Assembly: GCF_006352025.1 (NCBI RefSeq)
Contig: NZ_CP040936.1
Span: 4,466,001 to 4,530,000, forward strand
Length of the DNA stretch: 64,000 bases
Direction: 5' to 3'
DNA from: Hymenobacter sp. DG01
GTDB lineage: Bacteria; Bacteroidota; Bacteroidia; Cytophagales; Hymenobacteraceae
Part shown: in pieces, positions 1-7,833 of the stretch
Position numbering within the stretch: the first letter of the stretch is position 1
Layout: the number at the start of each line of letters is the position of its first letter
The notes under the pieces: generated by a model
Databases searched by the model: none
What the model was told of the DNA's origin: nothing
The model's input: the letters and a program-made list of their open reading frames with translations, nothing else
Program-made: the position numbers and the translations under genes

Positions 1-233
1 GTCAGGAATACCGGCGCCATGCTGTTAAGCTGCAGCTGCTCCGTGACAAATTCCTGCTCGGCCGCGTCTTCAACAAACAGGCCGGGCCAGCCTACCCAAA
101 CGTTGGTGCCGGTGCGGTAAATGGAGCCCAGGCCGGTGGCAAGGCCACCCTCGCTGGGCTGAAACGTAAGGCCCTGCTCCGTGCGCAGGACTTTGGTGGG
201 CAGGCGGTTGGAAACGATAAGGGTGCGGGGCAT
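1..233 (-). CDS. otsA: Trehalose-6-phosphate synthase, N-terminal part (runs off the window)
   Basis: The reverse strand from an ATG at 233 encodes about 77 residues beginning MPRTLIVSNRLP, followed by GGLATGLG and WVGWPG. These are the N-terminal signatures of glycosyltransferase family 20 enzymes, which join UDP- or ADP-glucose to glucose-6-phosphate for trehalose synthesis in the cytoplasm. The rest of the gene lies before position 1, so it cannot be seen whether this is OtsA alone or the OtsA-OtsB fusion common in Bacteroidota. The family call is firm; the exact form is open. Confidence 0.85.
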   Translation of the reverse strand, partial: MPRTLIVSNRLPTKVLRTEQGLTFQPSEGGLATGLGSIYRTGTNVWVGWPGLFVEDAAEQEFVTEQLQLNSMAPVFL

Positions 234-645
234 CTCAAGGAATTAGGTGGAACATAGGCGGCATAGCGCCGCCAACCAGGCAGGGTAAAACAAGGACCGA
301 AACACCGTGCGGTGGGTGCAAGTGAATACCTGTGCCGCCCGGCGCGCAAGCGCTGCCGTATCAAAGGTGGGTACTGCAAACTAAGGCGTTTTGGCCAAAC
401 CCGGCTTATATTCAGGTGGGCCTATGCCAGGAAACAAAGCTGTCCGGAAGCCATTGCTGGCTCTGTGCAACGGTGTCCGGTACGATAACATAGGCCTCGG
501 TTTTATAAGAAGCAGCACCGCACAGGGCCTGACAATTCCCACGCAAAACAGCCCTGGGTAAAGCAATGGCCCCTCGCTACAGCAAAGGCCCCGGCTTCAT
601 GCGGAAGCCGGGGCCTTTGCTGTAGCGGGTGGACAAAACCGGCAG
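234..645. other. Intergenic interval with one long hairpin
   Basis: About 410 bases between the otsA-type gene and the next small gene. Short open frames on the minus strand (92-379 and 381-566) are rich in proline, alanine and arginine and resemble no family, so they are taken as chance frames. The only structure seen is the perfect hairpin at 575-627. The otsA promoter must lie just upstream of 233, but no clear -7 element was recognised. Confidence 0.5.
575..627. terminator. Perfect 24-bp hairpin, terminator-like
   Basis: The arms at 575-598 and 604-627 are exact reverse complements around a 5-base loop (ATGCG). The stem contains a GGCCCCGGCTTC core flanked by AGCAAA/TTTGCT. It lies 18 bases past the stop of the minus-strand small gene ending at 646, so it probably ends that transcript. 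The stem is much longer than a usual intrinsic terminator and no long U run follows. Confidence 0.6.
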
Positions 646-831
646 TTATTCGCCGGCCTTTTTGCGGCCCGAGCCGCTTTTCTTGCCGCCGCCGTCTTGC
701 TTATTCACGGTGGCCCAGGCGCGTTTCTCGGCTTCTTCTTCCGAGATGCCGCGCTTTTCGTAGCTTTCTTCAATGTGCTCGGCCTGCCGCTTTTGCTTGT
801 CGGTGTAGGCCGATTTATCTCCTTGTGGCAT
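646..831 (-). CDS. Small hydrophilic protein of the 'plasmid stabilization' type
   Basis: A 61-residue, highly charged protein starting MPQGDKSAYTDKQKR, with AEHIEESYEKRG in the middle, EEAEKRAWATVNK after it and a glycine/lysine-rich tail. I recognise this as the short family often named plasmid stabilization protein or Rho N-terminal-like in Bacteroidota and proteobacteria. The name is historical and no biochemical role is established. It stands alone, with a long hairpin just downstream. Nothing here suggests a plasmid. Confidence is high that it is a gene and low for function. Confidence 0.8.
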   Translation of the reverse strand: MPQGDKSAYTDKQKRQAEHIEESYEKRGISEEEAEKRAWATVNKQDGGGKKSGSGRKKAGE

Positions 832-980
832 GATGCGGGAATCTTGAGGGTGAATGAATTAGGCTGGGTGCCTAAGCCCGGTTTACGCGGGCCTTTTCAG
901 GTGGTTATGCCGAGCTTGCGGCCCCCGGTTGGTTGCGCCTGCCTATCTTCGCCCCTCGTTCACCAGTCCTTAGCCACCCT

Positions 981-1226
981 ATGCGCCAGCTCGCCATCAT
1001 TCCGCACCCCGATGTCAAGATTACCCTCTTCAGCTGGAACGGCAAGTACCTGATTAAGCTGGAGAAAGGCCCTTTTGAGCAAACCTACAAGGTAAGCGAG
1101 CTGGACCTGACCGGGGAGGACGACATTCATCTGCTCCTGGACCAGGAGTTTGTGCAGGCGGCCGTGCAGCGCTTCGCGGGCATGCAGCAGGATCTGCAGG
1201 CAGCCTTCGACCGGCACGGTATCTGA
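981..1226 (+). CDS. Conserved-looking hypothetical protein, 81 aa
   Basis: Starts at the ATG giving MRQLAIIPHPDVKITLFSWNGK; an upstream in-frame ATG at 933 would add 16 unlikely residues. The sequence alternates hydrophobic and charged residues (YLIKLEKGPFEQTYKVSE) like a small beta-rich domain, and ends in a helix with paired glutamines. No domain recognised. It lies 46 bases before a secreted coiled-coil protein on the same strand and may share its transcript. Confidence 0.7.
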   Translation: MRQLAIIPHPDVKITLFSWNGKYLIKLEKGPFEQTYKVSELDLTGEDDIHLLLDQEFVQAAVQRFAGMQQDLQAAFDRHGI

Positions 1227-1272
1227 TACTTCGCGCCCTGACCCCGTTTTTCTGTTTTTCTACTCGGTTTAT

Positions 1273-1998
1273 ATGAAACGATTTTTCGGCTTCGGGCTGG
1301 TGCTGGCCGCTCTCTGCGCGCCTCTGGCCGGACAGGCCCAGCTCTACGACGCGCGCAGTAGCAGTGTCAATTTTGAAAAGCGTGAGCGGGACGCCGTGAA
1401 AGTGCAGGTGGAAGGCACCGCCCAGTGGACCCGCGACTTCTGGCAGGCCTGGCTGAAGGATACCTATAATATTAAGCTGAAGGGTTCCGGCGTGTTTGGG
1501 GTAGGGAAGAAGGATGTGCTGGAAGCCAAACAGGTGCCCATGTCCAGCGTGACGGGTAAGCTGCTCGATTTGTATTCCACCGTCACGGCGCCTTCCGATA
1601 CGGTTTCGGAGCTGTCGGTGTGGGCCGGGGTAGGGCCCGATTCGTTTCTCTCGGCTTCGGGCACGCCCTCCGAGTTTAGCTCCCTGCGCACCATTGCCCA
1701 GAACTTTGCCGCCGCCGCCCGCCTGAAAGCCTACCGCGAGCAGATTGCCGAAGCCGAGAAGCAGCTGGTGGCCGCCGAAAAGGACAAGGAAAAGCTGGAA
1801 AAGGAGCGGGCCAGCCTGGCCGCCAACACCAAAGCCAACCTGGAAAAGATTGAGCTTCTGAAAAAGCAGAATGCCGACAACAAGCTGAAGGCCGCCGAGG
1901 ATTCCGTAAAGCTCCTCGACAACGCCCGGCTCACGGATTTGCGTAAAGCACAGGTAGAGCGGCGCCGCGCCCGCCTCACCAACCTCGACCGTAAGTAG
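1273..1998 (+). CDS. Exported protein with C-terminal coiled coil, 241 aa
   Basis: Start chosen at the ATG giving MKRFFGFGLVLAALCAPLAG, a signal peptide with likely cleavage after GQAQ (residue about 22). Residues 25-150 form a globular region without a recognised family. Residues 155-225 are almost entirely charged heptad-like sequence (AEKQLVAAEKDKEKLEKE), a strong coiled coil, followed by a basic tail. Probably periplasmic. It is followed after 29 bases by the SHOCT membrane protein on the same strand, suggesting an envelope-associated operon 981-3209. Function unknown. Confidence 0.75.
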   Translation: MKRFFGFGLVLAALCAPLAGQAQLYDARSSSVNFEKRERDAVKVQVEGTAQWTRDFWQAWLKDTYNIKLKGSGVFGVGKKDVLEAKQVPMSSVTGKLLDLYSTVTAPSDTVSELSVWAGVGPDSFLSASGTPSEFSSLRTIAQNFAAAARLKAYREQIAEAEKQLVAAEKDKEKLEKERASLAANTKANLEKIELLKKQNADNKLKAAEDSVKLLDNARLTDLRKAQVERRRARLTNLDRK

Positions 1999-2027
1999 TT
2001 CCTGCTGCCCGCGGGCGGCTCCCTGCC

Positions 2028-3209
2028 ATGGAAAAAGACCCTTCTCCCCTCGATACCCTACGCCAGCTCAAGGAGTGGCTTGATGCGGGTACCATCACGC
2101 CCCAGGAGTTTGAAACGCTAAAGAAAAAGCTGCTTTTCAATGAAGCCGCCCCCGGCGCTGGCCCGGCCGCTCCGGCTGCTCCGATAGAGCCCCCGGCGCC
2201 AGTGGTGCCTCCGGCTGCCGGGCCGCCGATGGCGGGGCCTCCGCAGTTTACGACTACCACGGCCGGCCCCGTCGAGGACCCGCTCATGCCGCCGGTCACG
2301 TCGCGGCCCCTGCACACGCCCTACGTAGCCGAGCCGCCTGCGCCGCCCATTACTACGCCCGGCTTCTCGCACCCCCTGGAAACCGGCCGGCCCGGTAGCT
2401 CGCCCACCCGCGACGATGCCTTTGTGCCCTCCGGACAGGTAGCAGAAACCGGAGCAGTAGAAGAAATGGTAGAAGAGGAGCCCTACGTAGCCCCCCCGAA
2501 AAGCCCGCTCAGCACCATCCTTATTGTAGGAGGCATTGTAGCCCTGCTGGCTCTGGTAGCCTACCTGATGTTGGGCAACCAAAGCTCCGAGCGGCTCACC
2601 AGCACCACGCTTACCGCCGCCGATTCAGTAGCTGCTACCCCGGAGGTAGGGCCGCAGTCGGAGCAGATTGATCTGCCGCCCGCTGCCGCTCCCGAAACCG
2701 TGCGCGTGGCGCCCGCCGTTCCGCCCGTTACTACCCCCACCGATACGGCAAGCCCCGCTGCTACGGCTCCGGCAGAAGAGGCCGCGCCGCCCGCGCCGGC
2801 TGTAGATGAAAGCGCCGCCCAGACCCGCATCGAAAGTGTACTCCAGAACTACTACGCCGATTTACAGGCCGCGCCCTTCTCGGCGTCTTCCTACTTCGCG
2901 CCCCGCGTAGAGCGGTTCTATCTGCAGCAGAACACTACCCCGGCAGCCATTACGGCCGAGCTGGAAAAGTCGCACTTTCCGGAGTTTCTCGAAGGCCAAA
3001 CCACCATTGAGCCCGGCAGCCTGAAAGTAAGCCCCCCGGTAGCCGACGGCTCGCGGGTGGTTACTTTCATCGAGAAAAGCACTGCCCTGCGCCAGTCCCT
3101 GCAAAAGCGGCAGCAAACTACGGCTCAGGTGCGCGTCCGCTTCGATAAGAATTTCAAAATCGTGTACCTGCGTCAGGAGCGCCTCCTGGAAAACACCTTT
3201 ACCGAGTAG
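2028..3209 (+). CDS. SHOCT-domain membrane protein, 393 aa
   Basis: Residues 8-37 (DTLRQLKEWLDAGTITPQEF) match the SHOCT motif, a short helical segment usually at protein ends that is thought to mediate oligomerisation. A long proline/alanine/glutamate-rich linker follows, then one membrane helix near residues 162-182 (STILIVGGIVALLALVAYLM), a second Pro/Ala/Thr-rich linker, and a compact C-terminal domain from about residue 265. The predicted topology is cytoplasmic N-terminus and periplasmic C-terminal domain. The C-terminal domain was not recognised. Confidence 0.75.
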   Translation: MEKDPSPLDTLRQLKEWLDAGTITPQEFETLKKKLLFNEAAPGAGPAAPAAPIEPPAPVVPPAAGPPMAGPPQFTTTTAGPVEDPLMPPVTSRPLHTPYVAEPPAPPITTPGFSHPLETGRPGSSPTRDDAFVPSGQVAETGAVEEMVEEEPYVAPPKSPLSTILIVGGIVALLALVAYLMLGNQSSERLTSTTLTAADSVAATPEVGPQSEQIDLPPAAAPETVRVAPAVPPVTTPTDTASPAATAPAEEAAPPAPAVDESAAQTRIESVLQNYYADLQAAPFSASSYFAPRVERFYLQQNTTPAAITAELEKSHFPEFLEGQTTIEPGSLKVSPPVADGSRVVTFIEKSTALRQSLQKRQQTTAQVRVRFDKNFKIVYLRQERLLENTFTE

Positions 3210-3312
3210 GCCCTGTGCCGGCGGCCGCTCCCGCCTGATAAGCCACCCACGCGCGCTGCCTGCAACCGGCGGTGCGCGTGGGTGTTTTTACTGTCGATTT
3301 CCTTTTAGCAGA

Positions 3313-4362
3313 ATGCGTACCCGCTTATTTAGTTTGCCCTTGCTGGGAGCCTTATTCGCGCTGGGCTCCTGCATCAATGTTATCAAGCCTGGCAAAGACT
3401 TCGCGCGCGTGGCTACCCCGGAAGCGCCCGACTACCGCATGGAGGATAATTGGGCTGCCCTGCCCGACCGCCGCGACTCTGCCGATGCCGTGCCGCGCCA
3501 TACGCTGCTGCGCGACCAGCAGCGCGATGCTCCCGTGGATGTATTTTTTGTGCACCCCACCACCTACTACGGCCGGACCCAGTGGAACGCCAGCCTTACC
3601 GACGCGCGCGTCAACCACTTCACCGACGCCAGCACCATCCGGAAGCAGGCTTCGGCCTTCAACAGCACGGGCCGCATCTATGCTCCCCGCTATCGGCAGG
3701 CCACGTTGTTTTCCTTTTTTGATGAGAACAGCACGAATGGCAAAGAGGCCCTCGACTTGGCGTACAGCGACGTGAAAACCGCGTTTCAATACTACCTCGA
3801 CCACTATAATCAGGGCCGCCCCATCATTATTGCCAGCCATAGCCAGGGCACCCACCACGCCACGCGGCTCCTGCGCGAGTTCTTCGACCAGGACCCCAAG
3901 CTACGCCGACAGCTGGTGGCGGCCTATCTCATCGGCTTTAAGGTAGAGCCCGAGCAATACCAGGTGCTGCGCCCCTGCGACGACTCCACCCAAACAGGCT
4001 GCTACGTAGGCTGGAACACCGTGGAGTGGGGCCAGGAGTATCCGCCCTTTCAGGGGGGTGTGGCTGTGAACCCGCTCACCTGGACCCGCGACACGGCCGC
4101 CGCCCCGGCCCGCCTCAACCTCGGTGGGGTGCCCTATGGCTTCGATGGGGTAGATAAGCGCGTCGTAGATGCCAAGGTGCACAACGGCCTCGTCTGGGTT
4201 CACCCTACCGCTCGCCCCGGCTACCCCCGTTTCCTGCTGCCCGGCCGCCCCGAGCTGCGCCACTCCTTCCACATCGCCGACTACTCCTTGTTCTACTACA
4301 ACATCCGCCAGAACGCCGAGGCCCGCGTTCGGGCCTACCGCATGCTCATGCATGGGGGGTAG
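3313..4362 (+). CDS. DUF3089 lipoprotein, alpha/beta-hydrolase-like, 349 aa
   Basis: An N-terminal lipoprotein signal (LLGALFALGSC, Cys at about 20) is followed by features typical of DUF3089: DVFFVHPTTYYG near residue 78 and a nucleophile-elbow-like IIIASHSQGTHHA near residue 173. The family is related to alpha/beta hydrolases and the SHSQG serine is the expected nucleophile, but the substrate is unknown. Likely anchored to a membrane facing the periplasm or outside. The gene ends one base before the convergent 102-aa gene, with no terminator between them. Confidence 0.85.
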   Translation: MRTRLFSLPLLGALFALGSCINVIKPGKDFARVATPEAPDYRMEDNWAALPDRRDSADAVPRHTLLRDQQRDAPVDVFFVHPTTYYGRTQWNASLTDARVNHFTDASTIRKQASAFNSTGRIYAPRYRQATLFSFFDENSTNGKEALDLAYSDVKTAFQYYLDHYNQGRPIIIASHSQGTHHATRLLREFFDQDPKLRRQLVAAYLIGFKVEPEQYQVLRPCDDSTQTGCYVGWNTVEWGQEYPPFQGGVAVNPLTWTRDTAAAPARLNLGGVPYGFDGVDKRVVDAKVHNGLVWVHPTARPGYPRFLLPGRPELRHSFHIADYSLFYYNIRQNAEARVRAYRMLMHGG

Positions 4363-4363
4363 G

Positions 4364-4672
4364 CTAGCAAGAAAGCTGTTTTACCCTGTTATCGAAAATC
4401 ATTCGATAGTGGCTTAAGGGTAGGGCTGGATTGTTGGCTGAGAAGGATTCCAGTCCGTTCCAGAATTGCTCCTCATCGAAACCGAGAAAATCAGAAGCTG
4501 CTGCCAACGCCAGATTATGCAGCTGATAGGCAACCGCACCAGCATAGTAGCTGTGATAAGCAATATGTTCGGTAGCCCTTTGCCAGGGCTGAGCCGGAGT
4601 AGGCGTTGTTCTGATTTCAATTAAGAAATGGTATAGAAGATAACGATAGGCATTTTTTCGGTTGTCCTGCAT
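4364..4672 (-). CDS. Hypothetical helical protein, 102 aa
   Basis: Start set at MQDNRKNAYRYLLYHFLIEI; in-frame codons extend a little further upstream. The protein is rich in aromatic residues and helices (YHSYYAGAVAYQLHNLALAA), without signal or membrane segments. No family recognised. GC and codon use look lower than in neighbouring genes, which would fit an acquired gene. It is convergent with the DUF3089 gene and separated from the roadblock pair by a terminator. Confidence 0.6.
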   Translation of the reverse strand: MQDNRKNAYRYLLYHFLIEIRTTPTPAQPWQRATEHIAYHSYYAGAVAYQLHNLALAAASDFLGFDEEQFWNGLESFSANNPALPLSHYRMIFDNRVKQLSC

Positions 4673-4688
4673 CAGACAAAGCAACAAA

Positions 4689-4720
4689 AAGCCCCGCTCA
4701 TCTGAGATTGAGCGGGGCTT
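4689..4720 (-). terminator. Intrinsic terminator of the roadblock operon
   Basis: The arms AAGCCCCGCTCA (4689-4700) and its complement (4709-4720) flank an 8-base loop. Read on the minus strand, the stem is followed by a T-rich run (TTTTTGTTGC), as expected after the gene ending at 4741. The plus-strand side also has a T run, so it can act both ways. Confidence 0.8.
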
Positions 4721-4740
4721 CTTTTTTCAGAGAAGGTCGC

Positions 4741-5109
4741 TTAGTTCAAGGCAGCCGTCTGGCCTTTCAGGATCTGGCGAGCCATGGCCAGGTTGGTGTC
4801 GCGGGAGTTAACTGCGAGGTAGATGAACTTGTCGCCGGTGGGGGAGAGCTTCAGCAGGTGCAGCTGATCGGTCAGGGTCAGCAGAATGTCCTGAATAGCC
4901 TGATCCAGCTTCAGGGCCTGGATTGCCTTCAGTTTCTGCTTCACCACTTCCGTGTTATAGGCAGCGGCAGTTTCAGCATCGAAGGCCGGCGTATTGGAGT
5001 GGTGAGCCAGGGGCATACCCGTTTCCGTCTCCACCACGGCTACGGCTACCAGAGAAGGCAGCTCCTTAAGAATGTTTTGAACGGCTTGGCTTGGCGTAAT
5101 AGAGGCCAT
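4741..5109 (-). CDS. Roadblock/LC7-like protein, 122 aa
   Basis: A single small alpha/beta domain: a helix (ILKELPSLVAVAVVE), a strand pair around TGMPLAHHS, a long helix, and a closing strand FIYLAVNSRDTNLAMARQIL. This pattern, with ELP-(x)-L near the start and a basic helix at the end, fits roadblock/LC7 domains. These dimerise and in bacteria act as regulators or GAP-like partners of small GTPases such as MglA. It is clearly homologous to the 140-aa protein just upstream, and the two are probably co-transcribed. No GTPase gene is in the window. Confidence 0.65.
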   Translation of the reverse strand: MASITPSQAVQNILKELPSLVAVAVVETETGMPLAHHSNTPAFDAETAAAYNTEVVKQKLKAIQALKLDQAIQDILLTLTDQLHLLKLSPTGDKFIYLAVNSRDTNLAMARQILKGQTAALN

Positions 5110-5157
5110 GAAAAGTATGTTGAAAAGTGTTAGTTGACTAGAGAGGCAATGATTAAC

Positions 5158-5580
5158 TCAGTTGACACAGCGCCGCATAACTTCCCGGACCAGGGCCATA
5201 TTGGTATCGGCACTGCGCACGGCCACGTAGCATAGCCACTGGTGGCCGGGGGTAGTGCGGAGGCAGTGCAGCTGGTCTTCCAGTAGCACCACCAGGTCCG
5301 TGAGCTGCTGGCTTCCCAGCCAGGGAGCCGACAGCATGCGATGTGTGTTTCGAATCAGCTCCGCATTTCGGCTGCTAATTTTATAAGGGTCGAAGCTGGA
5401 GAGGGTCGTGTAAGCAGCCAGGGTTTTGCCGGAGCCAACATCCACCACGGCGGTGGCAATCAGTTCGGGTAGCTCGCCCATTACGGAGCGAACAATGGCC
5501 TCTGCCTGCTGGCGCTCGGGACCCGTAGCTTCTCCCGTAATTTTCTTCACAGCAACTTTGTGTAGAAAAGGAAGTCTCAT
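5158..5580 (-). CDS. Roadblock/LC7-like protein, 140 aa, paralogue of its neighbour
   Basis: After a short basic N-terminus, residues 28-140 align with the 122-aa protein: GELPELIATAVVDVGSG corresponds to KELPSLVAVAVVETETG, LEDQLHCLR to LTDQLHLLK, and CYVAVRSADTNMALVREV to IYLAVNSRDTNLAMARQI. A heterodimer of the two is a natural reading, by analogy with other roadblock proteins, but is not shown. The genes are 48 bases apart; upstream lies the carboxypeptidase-regulatory-domain gene after 155 bases. Confidence 0.65.
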   Translation of the reverse strand: MRLPFLHKVAVKKITGEATGPERQQAEAIVRSVMGELPELIATAVVDVGSGKTLAAYTTLSSFDPYKISSRNAELIRNTHRMLSAPWLGSQQLTDLVVLLEDQLHCLRTTPGHQWLCYVAVRSADTNMALVREVMRRCVN

Positions 5581-5735
5581 AGAGTAGCTACTGGGGTAGC
5601 AAAAGCGCAGTAGCCCGTGCTGGGAGCGAGCGGACTACCGCGCTGCTTGCGGTAAAAGTGCCGTATTCGGCAAAGCCGGCTAGGTGTGCAGATAAAGTAG
5701 GCGAAGTAAGAGAGCCGATAGGCTTCGGCAACTGC

Positions 5736-6434
5736 TTAAAAGAGCAACCAGCGTTTTTTAGCGGGTTTCGTGCGCTGGGCGTTGGGTAGCAGGGTTACAT
5801 TTTCAGTCCGGCTTGCTTTCACCTGCAGTTCCTCTTCCTTGTAGCCGGCGTAGGCATACTGCAGGGTTGCAGTCTCGTGGCTAGCGGCAGGTACGCGCAG
5901 GGTGTAGTTGCCGTTGGCATCGGTGCTCACGCCCCGCCGGGTTCCTTTCTGCCATACAGTGGCACCTACCAGCGGACGACCGTTCTCATCAAGGATGCGG
6001 CCCCGTACCGAAACGGTGCGGAAAGCGCTGGCAGATCCGGCCTCGGCCGGTAGCTCCAGTGCATCCGTCATGCCAACAGGGACATTATCGGTGGGCGTAT
6101 TTTCGGTGGGTAGGTTGGTTCCGGCAAACACGGCGGCACTCATCAGTGCACCAACTGCTACCATACTCGCCGCCCGCTGCCGGAAACGCTTGGGCTCCGT
6201 GCGGATCAGATCAAACTGACGTTGCACCCAGCCCACAGGCCGTACAGCATGACCTTTGCCTTTCATTTCGTAGAAACGGTTCAGCGTTTCGTCGGCCGTA
6301 TTCTTATTGGCTTTCAGATATGCGTCCACCAATTCGGTGTTTTCGCTGGACAAGTCACCACGCAGATAAGCATCCCGATAGGCGGGTAACAAGTCGCCGG
6401 TGGTCGGGTGAAAGGGTAGAGCGCTGAGTTTCAT
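5736..6434 (-). CDS. Single-pass membrane protein with carboxypeptidase-like regulatory domain, 232 aa
   Basis: Start taken at MKLSALPFHPTTGDLLPAYR. Residues 1-88 are a soluble helical segment with charged residues. A membrane helix lies near 93-110 (ASMVAVGALMSAAVFAG). Residues 143-215 form a CarboxypepD_reg-like beta-sandwich (RGRILDENGRPLVGATVWQK, then TDANGNYTLRV), the module that also begins many TonB receptors. The cytoplasmic-helix, membrane-helix, periplasmic-domain layout recalls anti-sigma factors, but no zinc-finger motif is visible. It precedes the two roadblock genes, so signalling is possible but unproven. Confidence 0.7.
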   Translation of the reverse strand: MKLSALPFHPTTGDLLPAYRDAYLRGDLSSENTELVDAYLKANKNTADETLNRFYEMKGKGHAVRPVGWVQRQFDLIRTEPKRFRQRAASMVAVGALMSAAVFAGTNLPTENTPTDNVPVGMTDALELPAEAGSASAFRTVSVRGRILDENGRPLVGATVWQKGTRRGVSTDANGNYTLRVPAASHETATLQYAYAGYKEEELQVKASRTENVTLLPNAQRTKPAKKRWLLF

Positions 6435-6851
6435 GTTAAGAATGTTAAAGCGTTTGTAATAGGGTTGAGAACTGGGGCACGGCACAAAATTCGTTAGCAA
6501 ATCTGACTTTCGACTGCTTTGGTGTCGCTACATACGTTTCAATTCGTTGAGCGTTGCATTTTGCTTGTTCAGTAAGACGTTTCCCCGGATGAAAATATAT
6601 TTCCTATTGTGGGAATTTATATGATATGCCGGTATAGTGCTACCTGTAGACACAATGATATGACATAAATAATGATGATATGTATCTGGTTGATAATATA
6701 TTTTCTGTAATTGTTGATTTATGATAATTATTATTAACATAGTTATATTATTGACTTGTGATAAGATGAGTCACATGCCCATTATGAGATATAAACGAAG
6801 AAGCCCCGCTGGCACTGCCAGCGGGGCTTCTTTGCCGTAGATAGTCTAGAC
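6435..6851. other. AT-rich intergenic region
   Basis: About 415 bases. From roughly 6500 to 6790 the sequence is much richer in A and T than the rest of the window, with runs such as GATAATTATTATTAAC. It must carry the promoter of the gene starting at 6434, and the 3' end of the tsf transcript runs in from the right. A 70-codon minus-strand frame (6528-6740) has low-complexity isoleucine and tyrosine content and is not called a gene. A terminator sits at 6798-6832. Confidence 0.5.
6798..6832 (-). terminator. Terminator of the rplM-rpsI-rpsB-tsf operon
   Basis: Arms AAGAAGCCCCGCTGGCA at 6798-6814 and the exact complement at 6816-6832; in practice a small loop forms at the centre. It lies 20 bases beyond the tsf stop. 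It shares the AAGCCCCGC core seen in several other terminators here. Confidence 0.8.
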
Positions 6852-7691
6852 TTAGCCTACAATGGCTACACGCTTGAAGTCCGAAATAGTGAGGCCCTTT
6901 TGCGTCTTGTCGAGCAACTGGGAAATGGTCACCGAGTTGTCCTTCACGAACTCCTGGTTGAGCAGGGTGTTCTCTTTGTAGAACTTGTTGAGCTTGCCCT
7001 GAGCAATTTTCTCCAGCATAGCTTCCGGTTTGCCTTCGGCGCGCGCTTGGTCTTTGCCGATTTCAATTTCACGCTCGATGGTAGCAGCATCAACGCCGTC
7101 CTTGTCGAGGGCAACCGGCTTCATGGCCACAATCTGCATGGCTACGTCGCGGCCTACGGCTGCAACATCGGCGCCACCTACGTTCTTCAGAGCTACCAGT
7201 ACACCCTTCTTGTTATCCGAGTGGATATAAGAGGCTACTTTCTCAGCCGTTACGTTTTCGTAAGCAACCACGTCCAGCTTCTCACCAATTTTGCCCATCA
7301 GGTCGGTGATGTGCTCCTGCAGGGAGCGGCCATCTTCCTGAGCGGCGGCCAGCAGCTCCTCTTTTGAAGCAGCGTTGGTCTTCACGGCCGTAGCCAGGAT
7401 CTGCTGGGCCAGGTTTTTGAAGTCTTCTACTTTCGCAACGGGCTCGGTTTCGCAAGCCAGGGCAATCAGCTTGCCATTGGTACCATCTTCGCTAACAGCA
7501 GCCAGCACCAGGCCTTCGGCCGTGGTGTTTTCCGAACGCTTGTCGGCAATTTTCTGGCCTTGCTTGCGCAGGATGTCGCGGGCGGCTTCGAAGTCGCCGT
7601 TAGCTTCGGTCAGAGCTTTTTTGCAATCCATCATGCCCGCACCGGTCATGGTGCGCAGCTTGTTCACGTCTGCGGCGGTAATTGCTGCCAT
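6852..7691 (-). CDS. tsf: Elongation factor Ts
   Basis: 279 residues, the normal length. EF-Ts is the guanine nucleotide exchange factor that regenerates EF-Tu-GTP in the cytoplasm. The N-terminal UBA-like domain reads VNKLRTMTGAGMMDCKKALT, the family signature; the double core domain and coiled region follow. It is the last gene of the ribosomal operon, 142 bases after rpsB. That gap holds two small hairpins which could attenuate or process the message. Confidence 0.97.
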   Translation of the reverse strand: MAAITAADVNKLRTMTGAGMMDCKKALTEANGDFEAARDILRKQGQKIADKRSENTTAEGLVLAAVSEDGTNGKLIALACETEPVAKVEDFKNLAQQILATAVKTNAASKEELLAAAQEDGRSLQEHITDLMGKIGEKLDVVAYENVTAEKVASYIHSDNKKGVLVALKNVGGADVAAVGRDVAMQIVAMKPVALDKDGVDAATIEREIEIGKDQARAEGKPEAMLEKIAQGKLNKFYKENTLLNQEFVKDNSVTISQLLDKTQKGLTISDFKRVAIVG

Positions 7692-7773
7692 TGTTGTGAG
7701 TTATATGAGGTTGAGAGGGTTTTCTGAGTGAGGCTACTGCCCTGGCCGCCAGGGCGGGGGTAGTAGTTATAGA

Positions 7774-7815
7774 AAAAGGGAACACCGGAGCCGAGTGCTT
7801 CGCATGTTCCCTTTT
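7774..7815 (-). promoter_or_regulatory. Hairpin between rpsB and tsf
   Basis: Arms AAAAGGGAACA (7774-7784) and TGTTCCCTTTT (7805-7815) can pair over a 20-base loop. On the minus strand the stem ends in a run of four T's after the last paired G's. A second short stem, GCCCTGG/CCAGGGC, lies at 7739-7755. Together they could give partial termination before tsf or mark a processing site. This is inference; no protein-binding leader was recognised. Confidence 0.4.
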
Positions 7816-7833
7816 CCTTAGAGGGCAGCTAGC

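Noticed and set aside
381..566. 61-codon minus-strand frame upstream of the first hairpin
   Set aside because: No protein-like pattern and no neighbour to support it.
646..831. Evidence for a plasmid or its remnant, from the 'plasmid stabilization' label
   Set aside because: The family name is historical; neighbours are chromosomal housekeeping genes and no replication or partition gene is present.
6528..6740. 70-codon minus-strand frame in the AT-rich island
   Set aside because: Isoleucine/tyrosine-rich low complexity typical of untranslated AT-rich sequence, with no family match.
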